A DNA stretch of 56,222 nt, from contig NZ_WOEY01000023.1 in NCBI RefSeq assembly GCF_013177695.1, forward strand, positions 1 to 56,222, in the 5' to 3' direction. Of the stretch, positions 11,345 through 23,067 are shown piece by piece. The translations under genes and the position numbers were made by a program. Below the pieces are notes generated by a model that saw only the letters and a list, made by a program, of their open reading frames with translations, had not been told where the DNA came from and made no database searches. Each line of letters begins with the position of its first letter. The stretch's first letter is position 1. The stretch is from Paraburkholderia solitsugae (GTDB lineage: Bacteria; Pseudomonadota; Gammaproteobacteria; Burkholderiales; Burkholderiaceae).

Positions 11345-11815
11345 TCAGAGCTCGGCTTTCAGTTGATTCAGCAGGTCAGCGTGAGCTGCCTGGTCGACTT
11401 CGCGCTTCAGGATCTGTTCAGCGCCCTTCACGGCGAGTGCAGCAACTTCGCCGCGCAGCGTTTCGCGCGCCTTCACGACTTGCTGGTCCGCGTCGGCCTT
11501 CGCTTGCGCGATGATGCGAGCGGCTTCAGCTTGTGCTTGAGCCTTGATTTCGTCAGCGACTGTCACAGCGCGCTTTTCGGCGTCAGCAATACGTTGCTGG
11601 CCGTCATTGCGTGCCTGAGCGAGTTCCTGGTCGACGCGCTTGTGGGCGGCTTCGAGTTCCGCCTTGCCCTTTTCAGCAGCCGACAAACCGTCAGCGATCT
11701 TCTTCGAGCGCTCGTCGAGGGCGTTGATCAACGGCGGCCACACGAACTTCATCGTGAACCACGCGAGGATCAGGAACACGACCATTTGCGCAAACAGGGT
11801 TGCGTTGAGATTCAC
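11345..11815 (-). CDS. atpF: ATP synthase b subunit
   Basis: 156-residue peripheral stalk subunit. One N-terminal membrane helix ([20 protein letters not shown]) is followed by a long charged, alanine-rich coiled coil that reaches up to F1. Starts [10 protein letters not shown]. It is a single b subunit rather than a b/b' pair. Confidence 0.96.
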   Translation of the reverse strand: MNLNATLFAQMVVFLILAWFTMKFVWPPLINALDERSKKIADGLSAAEKGKAELEAAHKRVDQELAQARNDGQQRIADAEKRAVTVADEIKAQAQAEAARIIAQAKADADQQVVKARETLRGEVAALAVKGAEQILKREVDQAAHADLLNQLKAEL

Positions 11816-11953
11816 GGTGTTTCCTTAAACGTTGCTAGTTCGGAAAGTGAAACGGCAAGGCGCTCATCGATTCTGTATTCGATCAGCGCCCAAGTGCCCG
11901 TTCCGCCCTGCGCCTTTACCAGTTATAGCTCAGGCGCAAACTTCCGAGGAACC

Positions 11954-12247
<294 letters not shown>

Positions 12248-12316
12248 TTAGAACTGGTTGGAACTGGGATTTAATAAAACAAAGCTAAAAACAATTCGTC
12301 GTTCGACACGCCATGA

Positions 12317-13168
12317 TTAGTGGCTGTCGTGTGCCTGTCCGATGTACACCAGCGTCAGCATCATGAAAATGAATGCCTGCAGCAGAACGATCAGGATGTG
12401 GAAGATCGCCCAGACCGTGCCTGCGATGACGTGGCCGATAAAGCCGAGCACCGACGCGTCCGCGCCGAAACCCCACATGCTGCCGAGCAGGGCAATCAGC
12501 AGGAACAACAGCTCGCCCGCGTACATGTTGCCGAACAGCCGCATGCCGAGCGAAACCGTCTTTGCGACGAACTCGATGATGTTCAATGCAAGGTTCGGGA
12601 TCCACAGCAGCGGATGCGCGCCGAACGGGGCCGACAGCAGTTCATGCACGAAGCCGCCTACGCCCTTGATCTTGAAGTTGTAGTAAATCATCAGCGCGAA
12701 CACGCCGAGTGCGATACCGAGCGTACCGTTCAGGTCGGCCGTTGGCACGATGCGATGATGGGGGATAACTTGCGACAGACCCAGCCAGCCGATCACGCGG
12801 CCCGGCAGGTCGACGGGGATAAAGTCGAGCGAGTTCATCAAGGCGACCCAGACGAACACTGTCAGTGCCAGCGGGGCGATGAAGGTGCGCGAGCCGTGGA
12901 TCATCGACTTCGATTGATCTTCGACCATCTCGACCAGCATTTCGATGGCGCACTGGAAACGACCCGGTACGCCGGACGTCGCCTTGCGGGCCGCCAGATG
13001 CAGGATGGCGATCGTGGCCAGACCACAAACGATCGACCAGAAAAGGGTGTCCAGATTCCACACGTGAATGTCGAAAATCGACGTCTGGTGCGCGGTGGAA
13101 AAGTTCTGCAAGTGGTGCGCGATGTACTCGGACGGATCCAGAGCGCGCGTGCCTTCGCTAGCTGCCAT
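12317..13168 (-). CDS. atpB: ATP synthase a subunit
   Basis: 283-residue membrane stator that provides the proton half-channels. The essential arginine lies in [14 protein letters not shown]. The C-terminal helix ([20 protein letters not shown]) is present. The ATG at 13168 ([19 protein letters not shown]) is preferred to a longer frame from 13222, whose extra residues do not look conserved. Confidence 0.96.
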   Translation of the reverse strand: MAASEGTRALDPSEYIAHHLQNFSTAHQTSIFDIHVWNLDTLFWSIVCGLATIAILHLAARKATSGVPGRFQCAIEMLVEMVEDQSKSMIHGSRTFIAPLALTVFVWVALMNSLDFIPVDLPGRVIGWLGLSQVIPHHRIVPTADLNGTLGIALGVFALMIYYNFKIKGVGGFVHELLSAPFGAHPLLWIPNLALNIIEFVAKTVSLGMRLFGNMYAGELLFLLIALLGSMWGFGADASVLGFIGHVIAGTVWAIFHILIVLLQAFIFMMLTLVYIGQAHDSH

Positions 13169-13343
13169 ATCGTTAATGCCACCCAAATTGTCGAAAATCG
13201 TCTCGGGCCGTTCCCGCCGCAATACTGTATTGCGGGAACACGCCGGGTGCGGATCATGTCAAATCCGCACTCCTGATGCCGGCGCTGCGCGCCAGCCTGA
13301 ATTTTGTGTTGCTACTCTTGTGCCACCACTTTCCGCTACAACC

Positions 13344-13889
13344 TTAGCGCCACGCCAAGGCGATCCAGTATGTCTTGAGCGCGATGAGGTAGGTCACGAG
13401 CAGCGGCACCCAGCATACGTCGTGATACCAGAAGGCGATGACTACAAACATCGCGATCGTTGTCCCCATCTTGAGCGCTTCGCCGATCATCCAGCTCATC
13501 GCTGTTTTGGCGCCGCTCAGCGTTCTAAGACGTGCCGCGAACAGCGCGCTCGGCACCCAGCAGATCGCTCCCCCCAGGAACGCGGACAGCGCAGCAGCGC
13601 CCGGCGGCTTGTAGAACAGCCACCACACCAGCGTCGCACCCAGGGACAAAACCATTTGCGCCGCCACGACCTTGAAAGGCGTGACGCGCGATGGACGACT
13701 CACATTCGGGCCAAACAGCTTTTCAGCCTCGACCCGGGTGAGCGGAACGATATTGTTATCTTGTTGCTCGACATCCCACGCATCGTCAGTTGTAACGTGC
13801 TGACCGGTGGACGCATCGGAAACGGTGCGTTCAGCGCGGTGGTCGTCACGCCCATTTTTCGGCGCTTGATTCGACGTTTTGACCGCCAT
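13344..13889 (-). CDS. atpI: ATP synthase accessory protein I
   Basis: 181-residue AtpI, which aids c-ring assembly and may help Mg uptake. Four hydrophobic segments fill the C-terminal half (for example VVAAQMVLSLGATLVWWLFY and FVVIAFWYHDVCWVPLLVTY). The first roughly 70 residues are a polar extension longer than in E. coli AtpI. It is the first gene of the atp operon, 175 bases ahead of atpB. Confidence 0.88.
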   Translation of the reverse strand: MAVKTSNQAPKNGRDDHRAERTVSDASTGQHVTTDDAWDVEQQDNNIVPLTRVEAEKLFGPNVSRPSRVTPFKVVAAQMVLSLGATLVWWLFYKPPGAAALSAFLGGAICWVPSALFAARLRTLSGAKTAMSWMIGEALKMGTTIAMFVVIAFWYHDVCWVPLLVTYLIALKTYWIALAWR

Positions 13890-13968
13890 CGCAGTATTCC
13901 GAAAGTCTTGTTCCAGCCCGCGTGCTTACGCTGCGCTTACGGGGTTGCCGTGCAATTAAATCCGGGCG

Positions 13969-13997
13969 ATTGTAAGCGATAGTTGCAGGCAATTCAA
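13969..13997 (-). promoter_or_regulatory. Probable sigma-70 promoter of the atp operon
   Basis: On the minus strand TTGAAT (13992-13997) and TACAAT (13969-13974) are separated by exactly 17 bases, about 80 bases upstream of the atpI start. Both hexamers are close to consensus. Confidence 0.65.
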
Positions 13998-14535
13998 GAC
14001 TTTAGGCCGTTCAATAACCAGCGTGAAAACGGTCTCCACCATGCGGGAACGCGATCTCGGCCGCCCCATACACGGCAAATGTAAGGCGGTCGGGGGATGG
14101 CAAAACATGCGCAATGAATCGAAGGGGTTGAAGTGCGCGGATACATCGTTTCGACGCTGAGACGGACGTGTCAAAAATGCAACAGACGACATTTTTTGCC
14201 AGCTTTGGTGGACATGCAGGACGGCACCGGGTATTCGCGAGACGGCGACTGTCGGCCGCACCATCCCATGGCGGCCCAGCAACGCAGGACGCAGCCCTTT
14301 GCATCGGATGATCGACGCCGCGAGCAGTCATGCGCCTGCTACTTCATGTCGATGGCCGCCCTGCACCAAACCCGGCCCATCCACGCGTCGGTGCACAACA
14401 CTCGTTGCCAGATCCAAACACGCGAAAGGACGGGGTATGGGGCACTGGGCGCAGCGGCAAGACCCACCTGCAAGCGACCTCGCCTGCGCGGCCAACTCAA
14501 ATCGCCGACCAACCCGGCTATATCCGCGGCACCGT

Positions 14536-14558
14536 AAAAATATCAGCGCCGGCTGATA
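14536..14558 (-). terminator. Probable terminator of the mnmG-parB operon
   Basis: Stem TATCAGC/GCTGATA with a four-base loop, followed on the minus strand by TTTTTA. It lies 210 bases after the parB stop, with no gene between. Confidence 0.6.
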
Positions 14559-14767
14559 CATCGGAATCCTGATTATTAAACGCGTAAAATAATTAGGAAT
14601 CCAACTGACGTCCACGTGGGCTATCGATCAATCAGGGAGATCGTCAAACGAACCAGGCTTGCAGCAGATACAACCGCTGCGCCACCACCGCTGCCGAAAA
14701 CACACCAAACAGCTTGCGGGCGGGAGCGAGACCCCGCCAGGCCGCAAGCATGTTCAACCCGCCATGA

Positions 14768-15655
14768 TCAGACGGTGGCGTTACCACGTAACCGGACAAG
14801 AATGCCTTCCAGCGCATCCAGATCGCCGAAGTCCACCAGCACCTGGCCACGGCCGCGTCGGCCAAGCTTGATCTTTACGGTTGCGGAGAGCAGATCGGAC
14901 AACTCCTCCTCGAGCCGTCGCGTGTCGCGGCCACCGTCCTGACTCGCCCGCGCCTTTACTGTGGGCACAGCCTTGGTGGTCGCCGTCACCAGCTTTTCGG
15001 TCTCGCGTACCGACATGCGCTTGTTGACGACCTGGTTGGCCAGCGTGATCTGCGTCGCAGCGTCGACCGCCAGTAGCGCGCGAGCATGCCCCATGTCGAG
15101 GTCGCCAGCCAGCAACATCGTCTGCACCGGCGTCGCCAGGTTGAGCAAACGCAGCAGATTCGATACGGCGCTGCGCGAGCGGCCTACCGATTCAGCTGCC
15201 TGCTCGTGCGTGAAATTGAACTCGTCGAGCAAGCGCTGAATGCCCTGCGCTTCTTCCAGCGGATTCAGATCTTCGCGCTGGATATTCTCGATCAACGCCA
15301 TCGCGGCGGCGGCCTGGTCCGGCACGTCCCTCACCAGCACGGGCACCTCGTCGAGACCGGCAATGCGTGCCGCTCGGAAGCGCCGCTCGCCGGCAATGAT
15401 CTCGTACTTATCCGCCGAAACCGGCCGCACGAGGATCGGTTGCATCAGCCCCTGGGCACGGATGCTGGCCGCCAATTCCTGCAACGCACCTTCGTCCATG
15501 CGCGTGCGCGGCTGGTACTTGCCGGCCTGCAGCTTGCTGAGCGGCAGCACGTGCGGCGCACCCTCGATCACCGCCGCATCGGTTATGTCCGCACTGCCAC
15601 CAAGTAGTGCTTCCAGGCCGCGGCCCAACCCTTTTTTTCTTGCTACTGCGTTCAT
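14768..15655 (-). CDS. parB: Chromosome-partitioning protein ParB
   Basis: 295-residue CTP-dependent DNA clamp that loads at parS and organises the origin region for segregation. The CTP/arginine patch GERRFRA is at residues 89-95, the ENIQREDLNPLEEA segment at 123-136, and the helix-turn-helix (THEQAAESVGRSRSAVSN) at about 149-166. A C-terminal dimerisation domain follows. Its target parS occurs twice nearby (17757-17772 and 19310-19325). It starts 18 bases after parA. Confidence 0.96.
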   Translation of the reverse strand: MNAVARKKGLGRGLEALLGGSADITDAAVIEGAPHVLPLSKLQAGKYQPRTRMDEGALQELAASIRAQGLMQPILVRPVSADKYEIIAGERRFRAARIAGLDEVPVLVRDVPDQAAAAMALIENIQREDLNPLEEAQGIQRLLDEFNFTHEQAAESVGRSRSAVSNLLRLLNLATPVQTMLLAGDLDMGHARALLAVDAATQITLANQVVNKRMSVRETEKLVTATTKAVPTVKARASQDGGRDTRRLEEELSDLLSATVKIKLGRRGRGQVLVDFGDLDALEGILVRLRGNATV

Positions 15656-15673
15656 CGTGCTTCCTCGATCCGC

Positions 15674-16465
<792 letters not shown>

Positions 16466-16551
16466 CGTTGGTGTGTCCCTTTTGCTGCTTGAATAAAGTA
16501 GAAAGCGATTCTGGTATGCGGTGCTTGCCTAGGACCTGCCGGTGGTGGCCG

Positions 16552-17235
16552 TCAGTTTTCGGCGTCCACCAGAACCTTGATCAAATGCCGCTCCGCATCG
16601 AGCGACGGCACGTTCAGCCGAATGATCTGTTCCACGTGGGCGCCCGCTGGCAGGCGCTCAATCTCGCCATCCGGACGCACACCTTTCATTGCCCAGATCG
16701 CACCCTGCTCCGCAACCAGATGACGGGCCAGTGTAACGAAATCTGCGAGCTCTGCGAATGCGCGCGACACGATTACGTCGAACTTTGCCGGTACTTCGGC
16801 GCCCGGCTGCAACGTCTCGACGCGGCCCGTGACGACTGAGAGATTAGCAAGGCCGAGCTCGGCTTTGGCCTGAGCCTGAAAAGCCGTTTTCTTGTGAACG
16901 ATGTCGTTCACGGTGACGGTCCAGTCGGGCAGCACGATAGCCAGCACGATACCGGGCAAGCCGCCGCCTGAACCCACGTCCAGCACAGAGGACGCGCCGC
17001 GCGTAGCGAGATGCGGCACGATCGAAAGTGAATCCAGGATGTGCTGGATAAGCATCTGCCGGGGATCGCGGATCGCCGTCAGGTTATAGACGGCATTCCA
17101 TTTGGACAGCAACGCCACGTAGTCGAGCAGTTTGCCGAGTTGTGCATCGCTTAAATCGAGGCCGAGTTCGTGGACGCCGTCCGCCAACAACGGCGCCAAT
17201 GCCTCGCTATCCCTTCCCTTCTGACTCACCGTCAT
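16552..17235 (-). CDS. rsmG: 16S rRNA (guanine-527-N7)-methyltransferase
   Basis: 227 residues of the RsmG/GidB family. It adds an N7 methyl group to G527 of 16S rRNA using S-adenosylmethionine. The SAM-binding loop is [18 protein letters not shown], and the upstream signature [20 protein letters not shown] is intact. Its ATG overlaps the mnmG stop as ATGA, giving translational coupling. Confidence 0.96.
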   Translation of the reverse strand: MTVSQKGRDSEALAPLLADGVHELGLDLSDAQLGKLLDYVALLSKWNAVYNLTAIRDPRQMLIQHILDSLSIVPHLATRGASSVLDVGSGGGLPGIVLAIVLPDWTVTVNDIVHKKTAFQAQAKAELGLANLSVVTGRVETLQPGAEVPAKFDVIVSRAFAELADFVTLARHLVAEQGAIWAMKGVRPDGEIERLPAGAHVEQIIRLNVPSLDAERHLIKVLVDAEN

Positions 17236-19190
17236 TGCGCCACCGGCGTGCTGTCGGTGCCGGGTTCGGCGGTTTTCGTCGAACGGCGCCCCAAGCCACG
17301 CTTCAGGTGGACCATCAGCAACGAGATCGCCGCCGGGGTGATGCCGGAGATACGCGACGCCTGGCCGATGGTCTCGGGGCGGAATTGCGTCAGTTTCTGA
17401 CGCGCCTCGAACGACAGCCCTCTTACCTCTGCGTAATCCAAACCTTCCGGCAGACGCGTACTTTCGTGCGATTCATTCCGCTCAATCTCATCGGCCTGGC
17501 GGTCGATATAACCCTGGTACTTGATGCCGATCTCGATCTGCTCCTTGATCTGGGCGAGCAGAACATCGTCTTCGGCCAACGTTTCGGGTGCAGCACAGGC
17601 ACCCGCGCGCAAACCGCAGACGCCGTCGTATGTCACGCCAGGACGGCGAAGCAGATCGGCCAAACTGTATTCGTGGTCAATCGGCTTGCCGAGCAATGCA
17701 GTCGCTTCTTCTGCCGGTAACGTCTTAGGATTGACCCATGTCGTACGAAGGCGCTCTGTTTCACGTGAAACAGCCTCGCGCTTGCGGCTGAACGCGTCCC
17801 ACCGGACGTCGTCAACCACGCCGAGTTCGCGGCCGATCTCCGTCAGCCGCATATCGGCGTTATCTTCGCGCAGGCTCAGGCGGTATTCGGCACGGCTCGT
17901 GAACATACGATACGGCTCGGACACTCCACGCGTGACCAGATCGTCGACCAGAACACCCAGGTACGCCTGATCGCGGCGCGGGCACCATGCGTCCTTGCCC
18001 TGTACGTGCAAGCCGGCGTTAATCCCCGCCAGCAAGCCTTGCGCAGCCGCTTCTTCGTAGCCGGTGGTACCGTTGATCTGGCCCGCAAAGAACAGCCCGT
18101 TGATCACCTTGGTTTCCAGCGATGCCTTCAGTCCACGCGGATCGAAGTAGTCGTATTCGATCGCGTAGCCCGGTCGCAGAATGTGCGCATGCTCCAAACC
18201 ACGCATCGAACGCACGAGTTCGAGCTGCACATCGAACGGCAGGCTGGTTGAAATCCCATTGGGATAGAACTCATTGGTCGTCAACCCTTCCGGTTCGAGG
18301 AAGATCTGATGCGATTCCTTCGACGCGAAGCGGTGAATCTTGTCTTCGATCGACGGGCAATACCGCGGCCCCACCCCTTCGATCACGCCCGTGTACATCG
18401 GCGAACGGTCGAGACCACCGCGGATAATGTCGTGCGTGCGCTCATTCGTATGCGTGACCCAGCACGGCACTTGCCGCGGATGCTGCTCCACCCGGCCGAG
18501 AAACGAGAAAACCGGCACCGGGTCCAGATCGCCCGGCTGCTCTTCAAGCTTCGAAAAGTCGATCGTCCGACCGTCGATGCGCGGCGGCGTCCCAGTCTTG
18601 AGGCGGCCCTGCGGCAGCTTCAATTCCTTGAGGCGGGCAGACAGCGACACCGCTGCCGGATCGCCTGCACGGCCACCGGTGTAGTTGTTCAAACCCACGT
18701 GAATCTTGCCGTCGAGGAACGTCCCGGCCGTCAGCACCACAGCGCGCGAGCGGAAACGAATCCCCACCTGCGTCACCGCGCCGACGACGCGGTCGCCTTC
18801 CACGATCAGATCGTCGACCGCCTGCTGGAATAGCCACAGGTTCGGCTGATTCTCCAGCCGATGCCGGATCGCCTGCTTATATAGCAGACGGTCCGCCTGC
18901 GCGCGCGTCGCACGAACGGCAGGCCCCTTCGACGAATTGAGGATGCGGAACTGAATCCCGCCCTCGTCCGTCGCAGCCGCCATCGCACCGCCAAGCGCAT
19001 CGACTTCCTTCACCAGATGGCCCTTGCCAATACCGCCGATGGACGGATTGCAGCTCATCTGACCGAGGGTTTCGATGTTATGCGTCAGCAGGAGCGTGGT
19101 ATTGCCCATGCGTGCCGAAGCCAAAGCGGCTTCGGTGCCGGCATGACCGCCGCCAACGACGATTACGTCAAATTCTGTGGGAAAAAGCAT
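17232..19190 (-). CDS. mnmG: tRNA uridine-34 carboxymethylaminomethyl modification enzyme MnmG
   Basis: 652 residues. With MnmE it forms the cmnm5 group on wobble uridine 34. The FAD-binding motif [14 protein letters not shown] is at the N-terminus and [16 protein letters not shown] follows. The C-terminal helical MnmE-binding domain is complete. ATG 19190 ([15 protein letters not shown]) is preferred over GTG 19202. A parS site is embedded in the coding region at 17757-17772. MnmC, which acts later on the same nucleotide, is encoded at 50-52 kb. Confidence 0.97.
   Translation of the reverse strand: MLFPTEFDVIVVGGGHAGTEAALASARMGNTTLLLTHNIETLGQMSCNPSIGGIGKGHLVKEVDALGGAMAAATDEGGIQFRILNSSKGPAVRATRAQADRLLYKQAIRHRLENQPNLWLFQQAVDDLIVEGDRVVGAVTQVGIRFRSRAVVLTAGTFLDGKIHVGLNNYTGGRAGDPAAVSLSARLKELKLPQGRLKTGTPPRIDGRTIDFSKLEEQPGDLDPVPVFSFLGRVEQHPRQVPCWVTHTNERTHDIIRGGLDRSPMYTGVIEGVGPRYCPSIEDKIHRFASKESHQIFLEPEGLTTNEFYPNGISTSLPFDVQLELVRSMRGLEHAHILRPGYAIEYDYFDPRGLKASLETKVINGLFFAGQINGTTGYEEAAAQGLLAGINAGLHVQGKDAWCPRRDQAYLGVLVDDLVTRGVSEPYRMFTSRAEYRLSLREDNADMRLTEIGRELGVVDDVRWDAFSRKREAVSRETERLRTTWVNPKTLPAEEATALLGKPIDHEYSLADLLRRPGVTYDGVCGLRAGACAAPETLAEDDVLLAQIKEQIEIGIKYQGYIDRQADEIERNESHESTRLPEGLDYAEVRGLSFEARQKLTQFRPETIGQASRISGITPAAISLLMVHLKRGLGRRSTKTAEPGTDSTPVAQ
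17757..17772. promoter_or_regulatory. parS: parS centromere site (within mnmG)
   Basis: Perfect 16-bp palindrome TGTTTCACGTGAAACA, identical to the universal chromosomal parS consensus bound by ParB. It lies inside the mnmG coding sequence, 2 kb from parB. Confidence 0.93.
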
Positions 19191-19246
19191 CGCGGATCTC
19201 ACGCCAGATCGTCGCGTGAGCCTTTCTAAGGAAAATGTATGGGCGA

Positions 19247-19252
19247 ATTATA
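19247..19252 (-). promoter_or_regulatory. -10 box of the mnmG operon promoter
   Basis: TATAAT on the minus strand, 57 bases upstream of the mnmG start. The -35 region 17-18 bases further up is poor (TTCGGG or ATTCGG). The site sits just downstream of the liv terminator, where the next promoter is expected. Confidence 0.45.
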
Positions 19253-19300
19253 ACGGGTTCGGTTTAGGCCCGAATTTCGGCCGAATGGCCAGGCAACAAA

Positions 19301-19334
19301 AAAGCGGTGTGTTTCACGTGAAACACACCGCTTT
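19301..19334 (-). terminator. Liv-locus terminator built around a parS site
   Basis: A perfect 34-bp inverted repeat (17-base half AAAGCGGTGTGTTTCAC). On the minus strand it is followed by TTTTTTG, so it is an intrinsic terminator 32 bases after the livF stop. Its central 16 bases are a parS site. Confidence 0.85.
19310..19325. promoter_or_regulatory. parS: parS centromere site (intergenic)
   Basis: Second exact copy of TGTTTCACGTGAAACA, 1.55 kb from the first and 3.7 kb from parB. It forms the apex of the livF terminator hairpin. Confidence 0.93.
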
Positions 19335-19365
19335 GAACGGCAGTGACCTGAACGAAACTGGAGAA

Positions 19366-20130
19366 CTAAGCCACTTTTTTGGCCAGCCCCAGATACGTTT
19401 CAATCACGCGCGGATTCTGCGCCAGATCAGCCGCGGGTCCTTCCAGCGCCAGTTCACCGGTTTCAAGCACGTAGCCGTAGTCGGAGATCTGCAGCGCAGC
19501 GCGTGCGTTCTGCTCGATCAGCAGCGTCGCGACGCCGGTCTGCCGCAGCGCGCTAATGATATGAAAAATTTCCTTCACGATCAGCGGCGCGAGACCGAGG
19601 CTCGGTTCGTCGAGCATGAGCAGATCGGGTTTGCCCATCAAGGCACGCCCGACCGCGAGCATCTGCCGTTCGCCACCGGATAGCGTCCCGGCCGCCTGTT
19701 TCCGGCGCTCCTTCAAGCGAGGAAAGAGCGTAAAGACCGGCTCGAGTTGATCGAGAAAGTTGCGCTCCCCTGCCCGCTTGCGCCGATAAGCGCCGAGGAC
19801 CAGATTGTCCTCAACGGTCATCGACGCGAACAATTCGCGCTTCTCCGGCACCAGGCACATACCGCGCGCGACGCGCTTTTCAACCGGCACCGCGCTGACG
19901 TCTTCACCTTGATACAGGACCTCGCCTTTCGCATGGCCAGTAGTCGGCAACGCGCCCATGATCGCGTTCAGCAACGTCGACTTGCCCGCGCCATTCGGAC
20001 CAATCACCGAGACGATCTGTCCGGGCCGCACTTTGATTGCCGCGCCGTGGAGCGCTTCGACCTTGCCATAGCGGACCGACAAACCGTTCACGTCGAGAAT
20101 TGAACCTGCCGCATTCATCGTGTTCTCCAT
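19366..20130 (-). CDS. livF: HAAT transporter ATPase LivF
   Basis: 254-residue ATP-binding subunit of a branched-chain amino acid-type ABC importer. Walker [10 protein letters not shown], signature LSGGERQ, Walker [14 protein letters not shown] and the LivF-typical ending VIETYLGL are present. Its ATG at 20130 overlaps the stop of the upstream livM-livG fusion (TGATG). An internal ATG at 20118 is an alternative. Last gene of the first liv locus. Confidence 0.93.
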   Translation of the reverse strand: MENTMNAAGSILDVNGLSVRYGKVEALHGAAIKVRPGQIVSVIGPNGAGKSTLLNAIMGALPTTGHAKGEVLYQGEDVSAVPVEKRVARGMCLVPEKRELFASMTVEDNLVLGAYRRKRAGERNFLDQLEPVFTLFPRLKERRKQAAGTLSGGERQMLAVGRALMGKPDLLMLDEPSLGLAPLIVKEIFHIISALRQTGVATLLIEQNARAALQISDYGYVLETGELALEGPAADLAQNPRVIETYLGLAKKVA

Positions 20131-21914
20131 CACTCCACCCCGCCCAGATACGCTTCGAGCACAGCCGGATCTTGCTGGACATCCTGCGGCAAGCCTTCCG
20201 CGATCCGCGTGCCGAATTCCATCACCACCAGACGATCGGTGAGATTCATCACGAAATCCATATCGTGCTCGACCAGCAGCACGCTCATGCCTTCGGCTTT
20301 GAGGCGGCGCAGCAAGTCCGCCAACTGCAATTTTTCCTGATACCGCAGGCCGGCGGCAGGTTCGTCCAGTAGCAGCAGGGTCGGGTCGCAGCACAGCGCG
20401 CGGGCGATTTCGAGAATTCGCTGCTGCCCCAGCGCCAGGCTACCCGCCTCGTCGTACATATGCTGCTCAAGCCCGACGCGACGAATCTGGCGAGCCGCTT
20501 CGGCCATCAAGCGCGCTTCTTCCGCACCGTTCAGGCGCGCAACACTGCGCCACACGCCGGCCTGGCCACGCAGATGCGCGCCGATCGCAACGTTCTCCAG
20601 CACCGTCATCCCCGGTAGCAGTTTGACGTGCTGGAAGGTCCGGCCAATGCCGCGCTTGACGATTTCACGCGAACTCAGCGAATCGATACGCTCGCCGCGA
20701 AACGTGATTTCGCCACTCGTCGCTTGCAACACGCCCGTGACCAGATTGAAGGTAGTCGACTTGCCGGCGCCGTTCGGGCCGATCAAGCCGATGATCTGCC
20801 CTGCTTTCACCTCAAAGCTGACATCGTTCACCGCGACCAGTCCGCCGAACTGCTTGCGTGCCTTATTCACCGTCAACAGGTTCTCGCCCGCAGTGGGCTT
20901 GCTGCGTTGCGGCAACGGCTCCGCGTGATCCGACACATGGGCCCGCGGCCCCTTCGGGAAAAACCGTGCGACAAACGGCCAGACACCTTGGCGGGCATAT
21001 TGCAGCAACAGCACCATCAGGATGCCGAACACGATCACTTCGAAGTTACCGTTTTCTCCAAGCAGCTTCGGCAGCAGCGTTTGCAGATAGTCCTGCAAGA
21101 TGGTCAGGATCGCGGCACCGAGCACGGCGCCCCAGACGTGCGACACGCCACCCACCACCGCCATGAACAGAAACTCGATGCCGTGGTTCAGACCAAACGG
21201 CGTCGGATTCACCGCGCGTTGCAGGTGCGCGTAAAGGAACCCTGAAATCGACGCCAACACTGCGGCATAGACAAAGATCACCACGCGCATCCACGCTGTG
21301 TTGACGCCCATCGCTTCGGCCATCATGCCGCCGCCGCGCAATGCGCGGATCGCCCGCCCCGGCCGGCTATTAAGCAGATTTTGAACAGAGATCACCGCGC
21401 CGAGCACCACCACCCAGATCAGGTAATAGATATGGCGGCCGGACTCCATGTTGATGCCGAAAACATTCAGCACCGGAATCCCGTTGATGCCGTCGTACTT
21501 GCCGAGCATCTCCAGGTTACCGAACAGATAGAACAGCGCGAGCCCCCACGCGATCGTGCCGAGCGGCAGAAAGTGACCCGATAGCCGCATCGTCACGAGC
21601 CCCAGCATCAGCGCGATCAACGCCGTCACCACCACGCCCGCGATCAACGCGAGCCACGGCGACACGCCATACGTCGTCGTCAGATACGCGGTCGCATACG
21701 CGCCGATGCCGACGAACGCCGCCTGCCCGAAGCTCGTCATCCCGCCGATCCCCGTCAGCAGCACAAGACCAATCGCGACGATCGAATACAGGCCGATGTA
21801 GTTGAGCAGCGTCACCCAGTACTCGGGCACGTGAATCGGGTGCGGCAACACCGGCAGCGCGAACAGCACCACGAGGAACAACCAGAAGAACTTGTTTTGC
21901 ATGATCCGTTTCAT
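20130..21914 (-). CDS. livMG: Fused HAAT permease-ATPase (LivM-LivG)
   Basis: 594 residues in one frame. Residues 1 to about 320 are a LivM permease with about ten membrane segments ([40 protein letters not shown]). After a polar linker, residues from about 345 are a LivG ATPase (Walker [10 protein letters not shown], signature LALGQQR, Walker [12 protein letters not shown]). In E. coli these are separate proteins. The second liv locus here keeps them separate, so the fusion is specific to this transporter. Confidence 0.92.
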   Translation of the reverse strand: MKRIMQNKFFWLFLVVLFALPVLPHPIHVPEYWVTLLNYIGLYSIVAIGLVLLTGIGGMTSFGQAAFVGIGAYATAYLTTTYGVSPWLALIAGVVVTALIALMLGLVTMRLSGHFLPLGTIAWGLALFYLFGNLEMLGKYDGINGIPVLNVFGINMESGRHIYYLIWVVVLGAVISVQNLLNSRPGRAIRALRGGGMMAEAMGVNTAWMRVVIFVYAAVLASISGFLYAHLQRAVNPTPFGLNHGIEFLFMAVVGGVSHVWGAVLGAAILTILQDYLQTLLPKLLGENGNFEVIVFGILMVLLLQYARQGVWPFVARFFPKGPRAHVSDHAEPLPQRSKPTAGENLLTVNKARKQFGGLVAVNDVSFEVKAGQIIGLIGPNGAGKSTTFNLVTGVLQATSGEITFRGERIDSLSSREIVKRGIGRTFQHVKLLPGMTVLENVAIGAHLRGQAGVWRSVARLNGAEEARLMAEAARQIRRVGLEQHMYDEAGSLALGQQRILEIARALCCDPTLLLLDEPAAGLRYQEKLQLADLLRRLKAEGMSVLLVEHDMDFVMNLTDRLVVMEFGTRIAEGLPQDVQQDPAVLEAYLGGVE

Positions 21915-21918
21915 CGTG

Positions 21919-22974
21919 TCACTCCTCTTCCTCTTCCGAGTGCGGGCTGGCCAGACTCCGCCACAGCAGCACCGGGATGATCAGCGTGAACACGATCACT
22001 TCCTTATAAGCGCTCGCCCAGAACGACGAATACGACTCCAGCAGACCGACGAGGATCGAACCCGCGGCGGCCAGTGGATAGCTGACCAGACCGCCGATAA
22101 TCGCCCCCACGAAGCCCTTCAAACCGATCAGGAAGCCCGAATCGTAGTAGATGGTGGTCAAGGGTGCGACAAGGATGCCGCACAGCGCGCCGAGGCCCGC
22201 AGCGAGCGTGAACGCGAGGCGCCCTGCTTGCGTCGTGCCGATACCGACGAGCCGCGCGCCGAGCCGGTTCACCGAAGTCGCACGCAACGCCTTGCCGGAG
22301 ATCGAGCGGTCGAAGTACAGATACAGCCCGCCGATCAGCACCACCGCCGTGCCGACCACCCACAGGCTTTGTCCGGAAATCGACAACGTGCCAAGGTTGA
22401 ACGTCGCGTCGGAGAACGCCGTGGTACGTGAACCCTCCGCACCGAACATCACGAGCCCGAGGCCGACCATCGCAAAGTGCACCGCCACCGCCACGATCAA
22501 CAGCAGCAGCGTGGTCGCCTCCGCGATCGGCTCATACGCAAGCCGGTAAACGAACGGCCCCATCGGAATCACGATCAGCAGCGTCAGCGCAATCTGCGCG
22601 ATCATCGGCAGCGTATGCAGGAAAACGCCTTGCGTGAGCGCGTAGACCGCGATCGGAAACAGCAGGTATTTGCCCACCAGCATCACCAGCGTGCGAGCCG
22701 CATGCCGGCGTCGTTCGGGATGCCGCACCAGCCCCGCTATCTCGACGACAAAGCATGCCGCGCCCATCGCCATCAGCAACCAGCACGTTGCAGGAAATTT
22801 TTGCGTCTGCAGCGCGGCGAGTGTCAGCGCGCCGTACGACACAAACTCCCCCTGCGGGATAAAGATCACCCGTGTCACGGAGAACACCAGCACCAGCGCG
22901 AGCGCGAGCAGCGCGTAAATCGCACCGGTGGTGATGCCGTCCTGCGCGAGGATCGCCGCAATTGATAGATCCAT
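21919..22974 (-). CDS. livH: HAAT transporter permease LivH
   Basis: 351-residue inner-membrane permease starting MDLSIAAILAQDGITTGAIY. It keeps the family motifs near the N-terminus (VFSVTRVIFIPQGEFVSYGA) and the FVGAIIGGLVSYPLAAAGSI segment. It is about 55 residues longer than the other LivH here, the extra sequence following the second membrane segment (LVRHPERRRHAARTLVMLVG). The acidic tail EEEEE precedes livMG by four bases. Confidence 0.9.
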   Translation of the reverse strand: MDLSIAAILAQDGITTGAIYALLALALVLVFSVTRVIFIPQGEFVSYGALTLAALQTQKFPATCWLLMAMGAACFVVEIAGLVRHPERRRHAARTLVMLVGKYLLFPIAVYALTQGVFLHTLPMIAQIALTLLIVIPMGPFVYRLAYEPIAEATTLLLLIVAVAVHFAMVGLGLVMFGAEGSRTTAFSDATFNLGTLSISGQSLWVVGTAVVLIGGLYLYFDRSISGKALRATSVNRLGARLVGIGTTQAGRLAFTLAAGLGALCGILVAPLTTIYYDSGFLIGLKGFVGAIIGGLVSYPLAAAGSILVGLLESYSSFWASAYKEVIVFTLIIPVLLWRSLASPHSEEEEE

Positions 22975-23067
22975 ACTTCCTCGTCCTGAAGCGTCGAAAT
23001 CGAAATCGGGAAACAGTCGTGGCGGCAGAACCCGCGGCCGGCCAGCGACCTGCAATGCCAGAAAAGT

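Larger units (their letters stand above)
13890..14767. other. atpI-parB intergenic region
   Basis: An 878-base non-coding stretch. The left end carries the atp promoter (13969-13997) and the right part the parAB terminator (14536-14558). An AT-rich patch at 14565-14605 contains a direct repeat of GGAATCC. A 35-codon frame just after parB (14644-14751, minus, MLAAWRGLAPARKLFGVFSA...) is hydrophobic but unsupported. The middle (14000-14500) shows nothing I can interpret. Confidence 0.5.

Noticed and set aside
14644..14751. 35-codon hydrophobic ORF after parB
   Set aside because: No recognised family and only a weak ribosome site; kept as a note in the intergenic entry, not as a gene.
16629..16644. 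parS look-alike TGTTCCACGTG in rsmG
   Set aside because: Only the left half and core match; the right half (GGCGC) does not fit AAACA, so ParB binding is unlikely.
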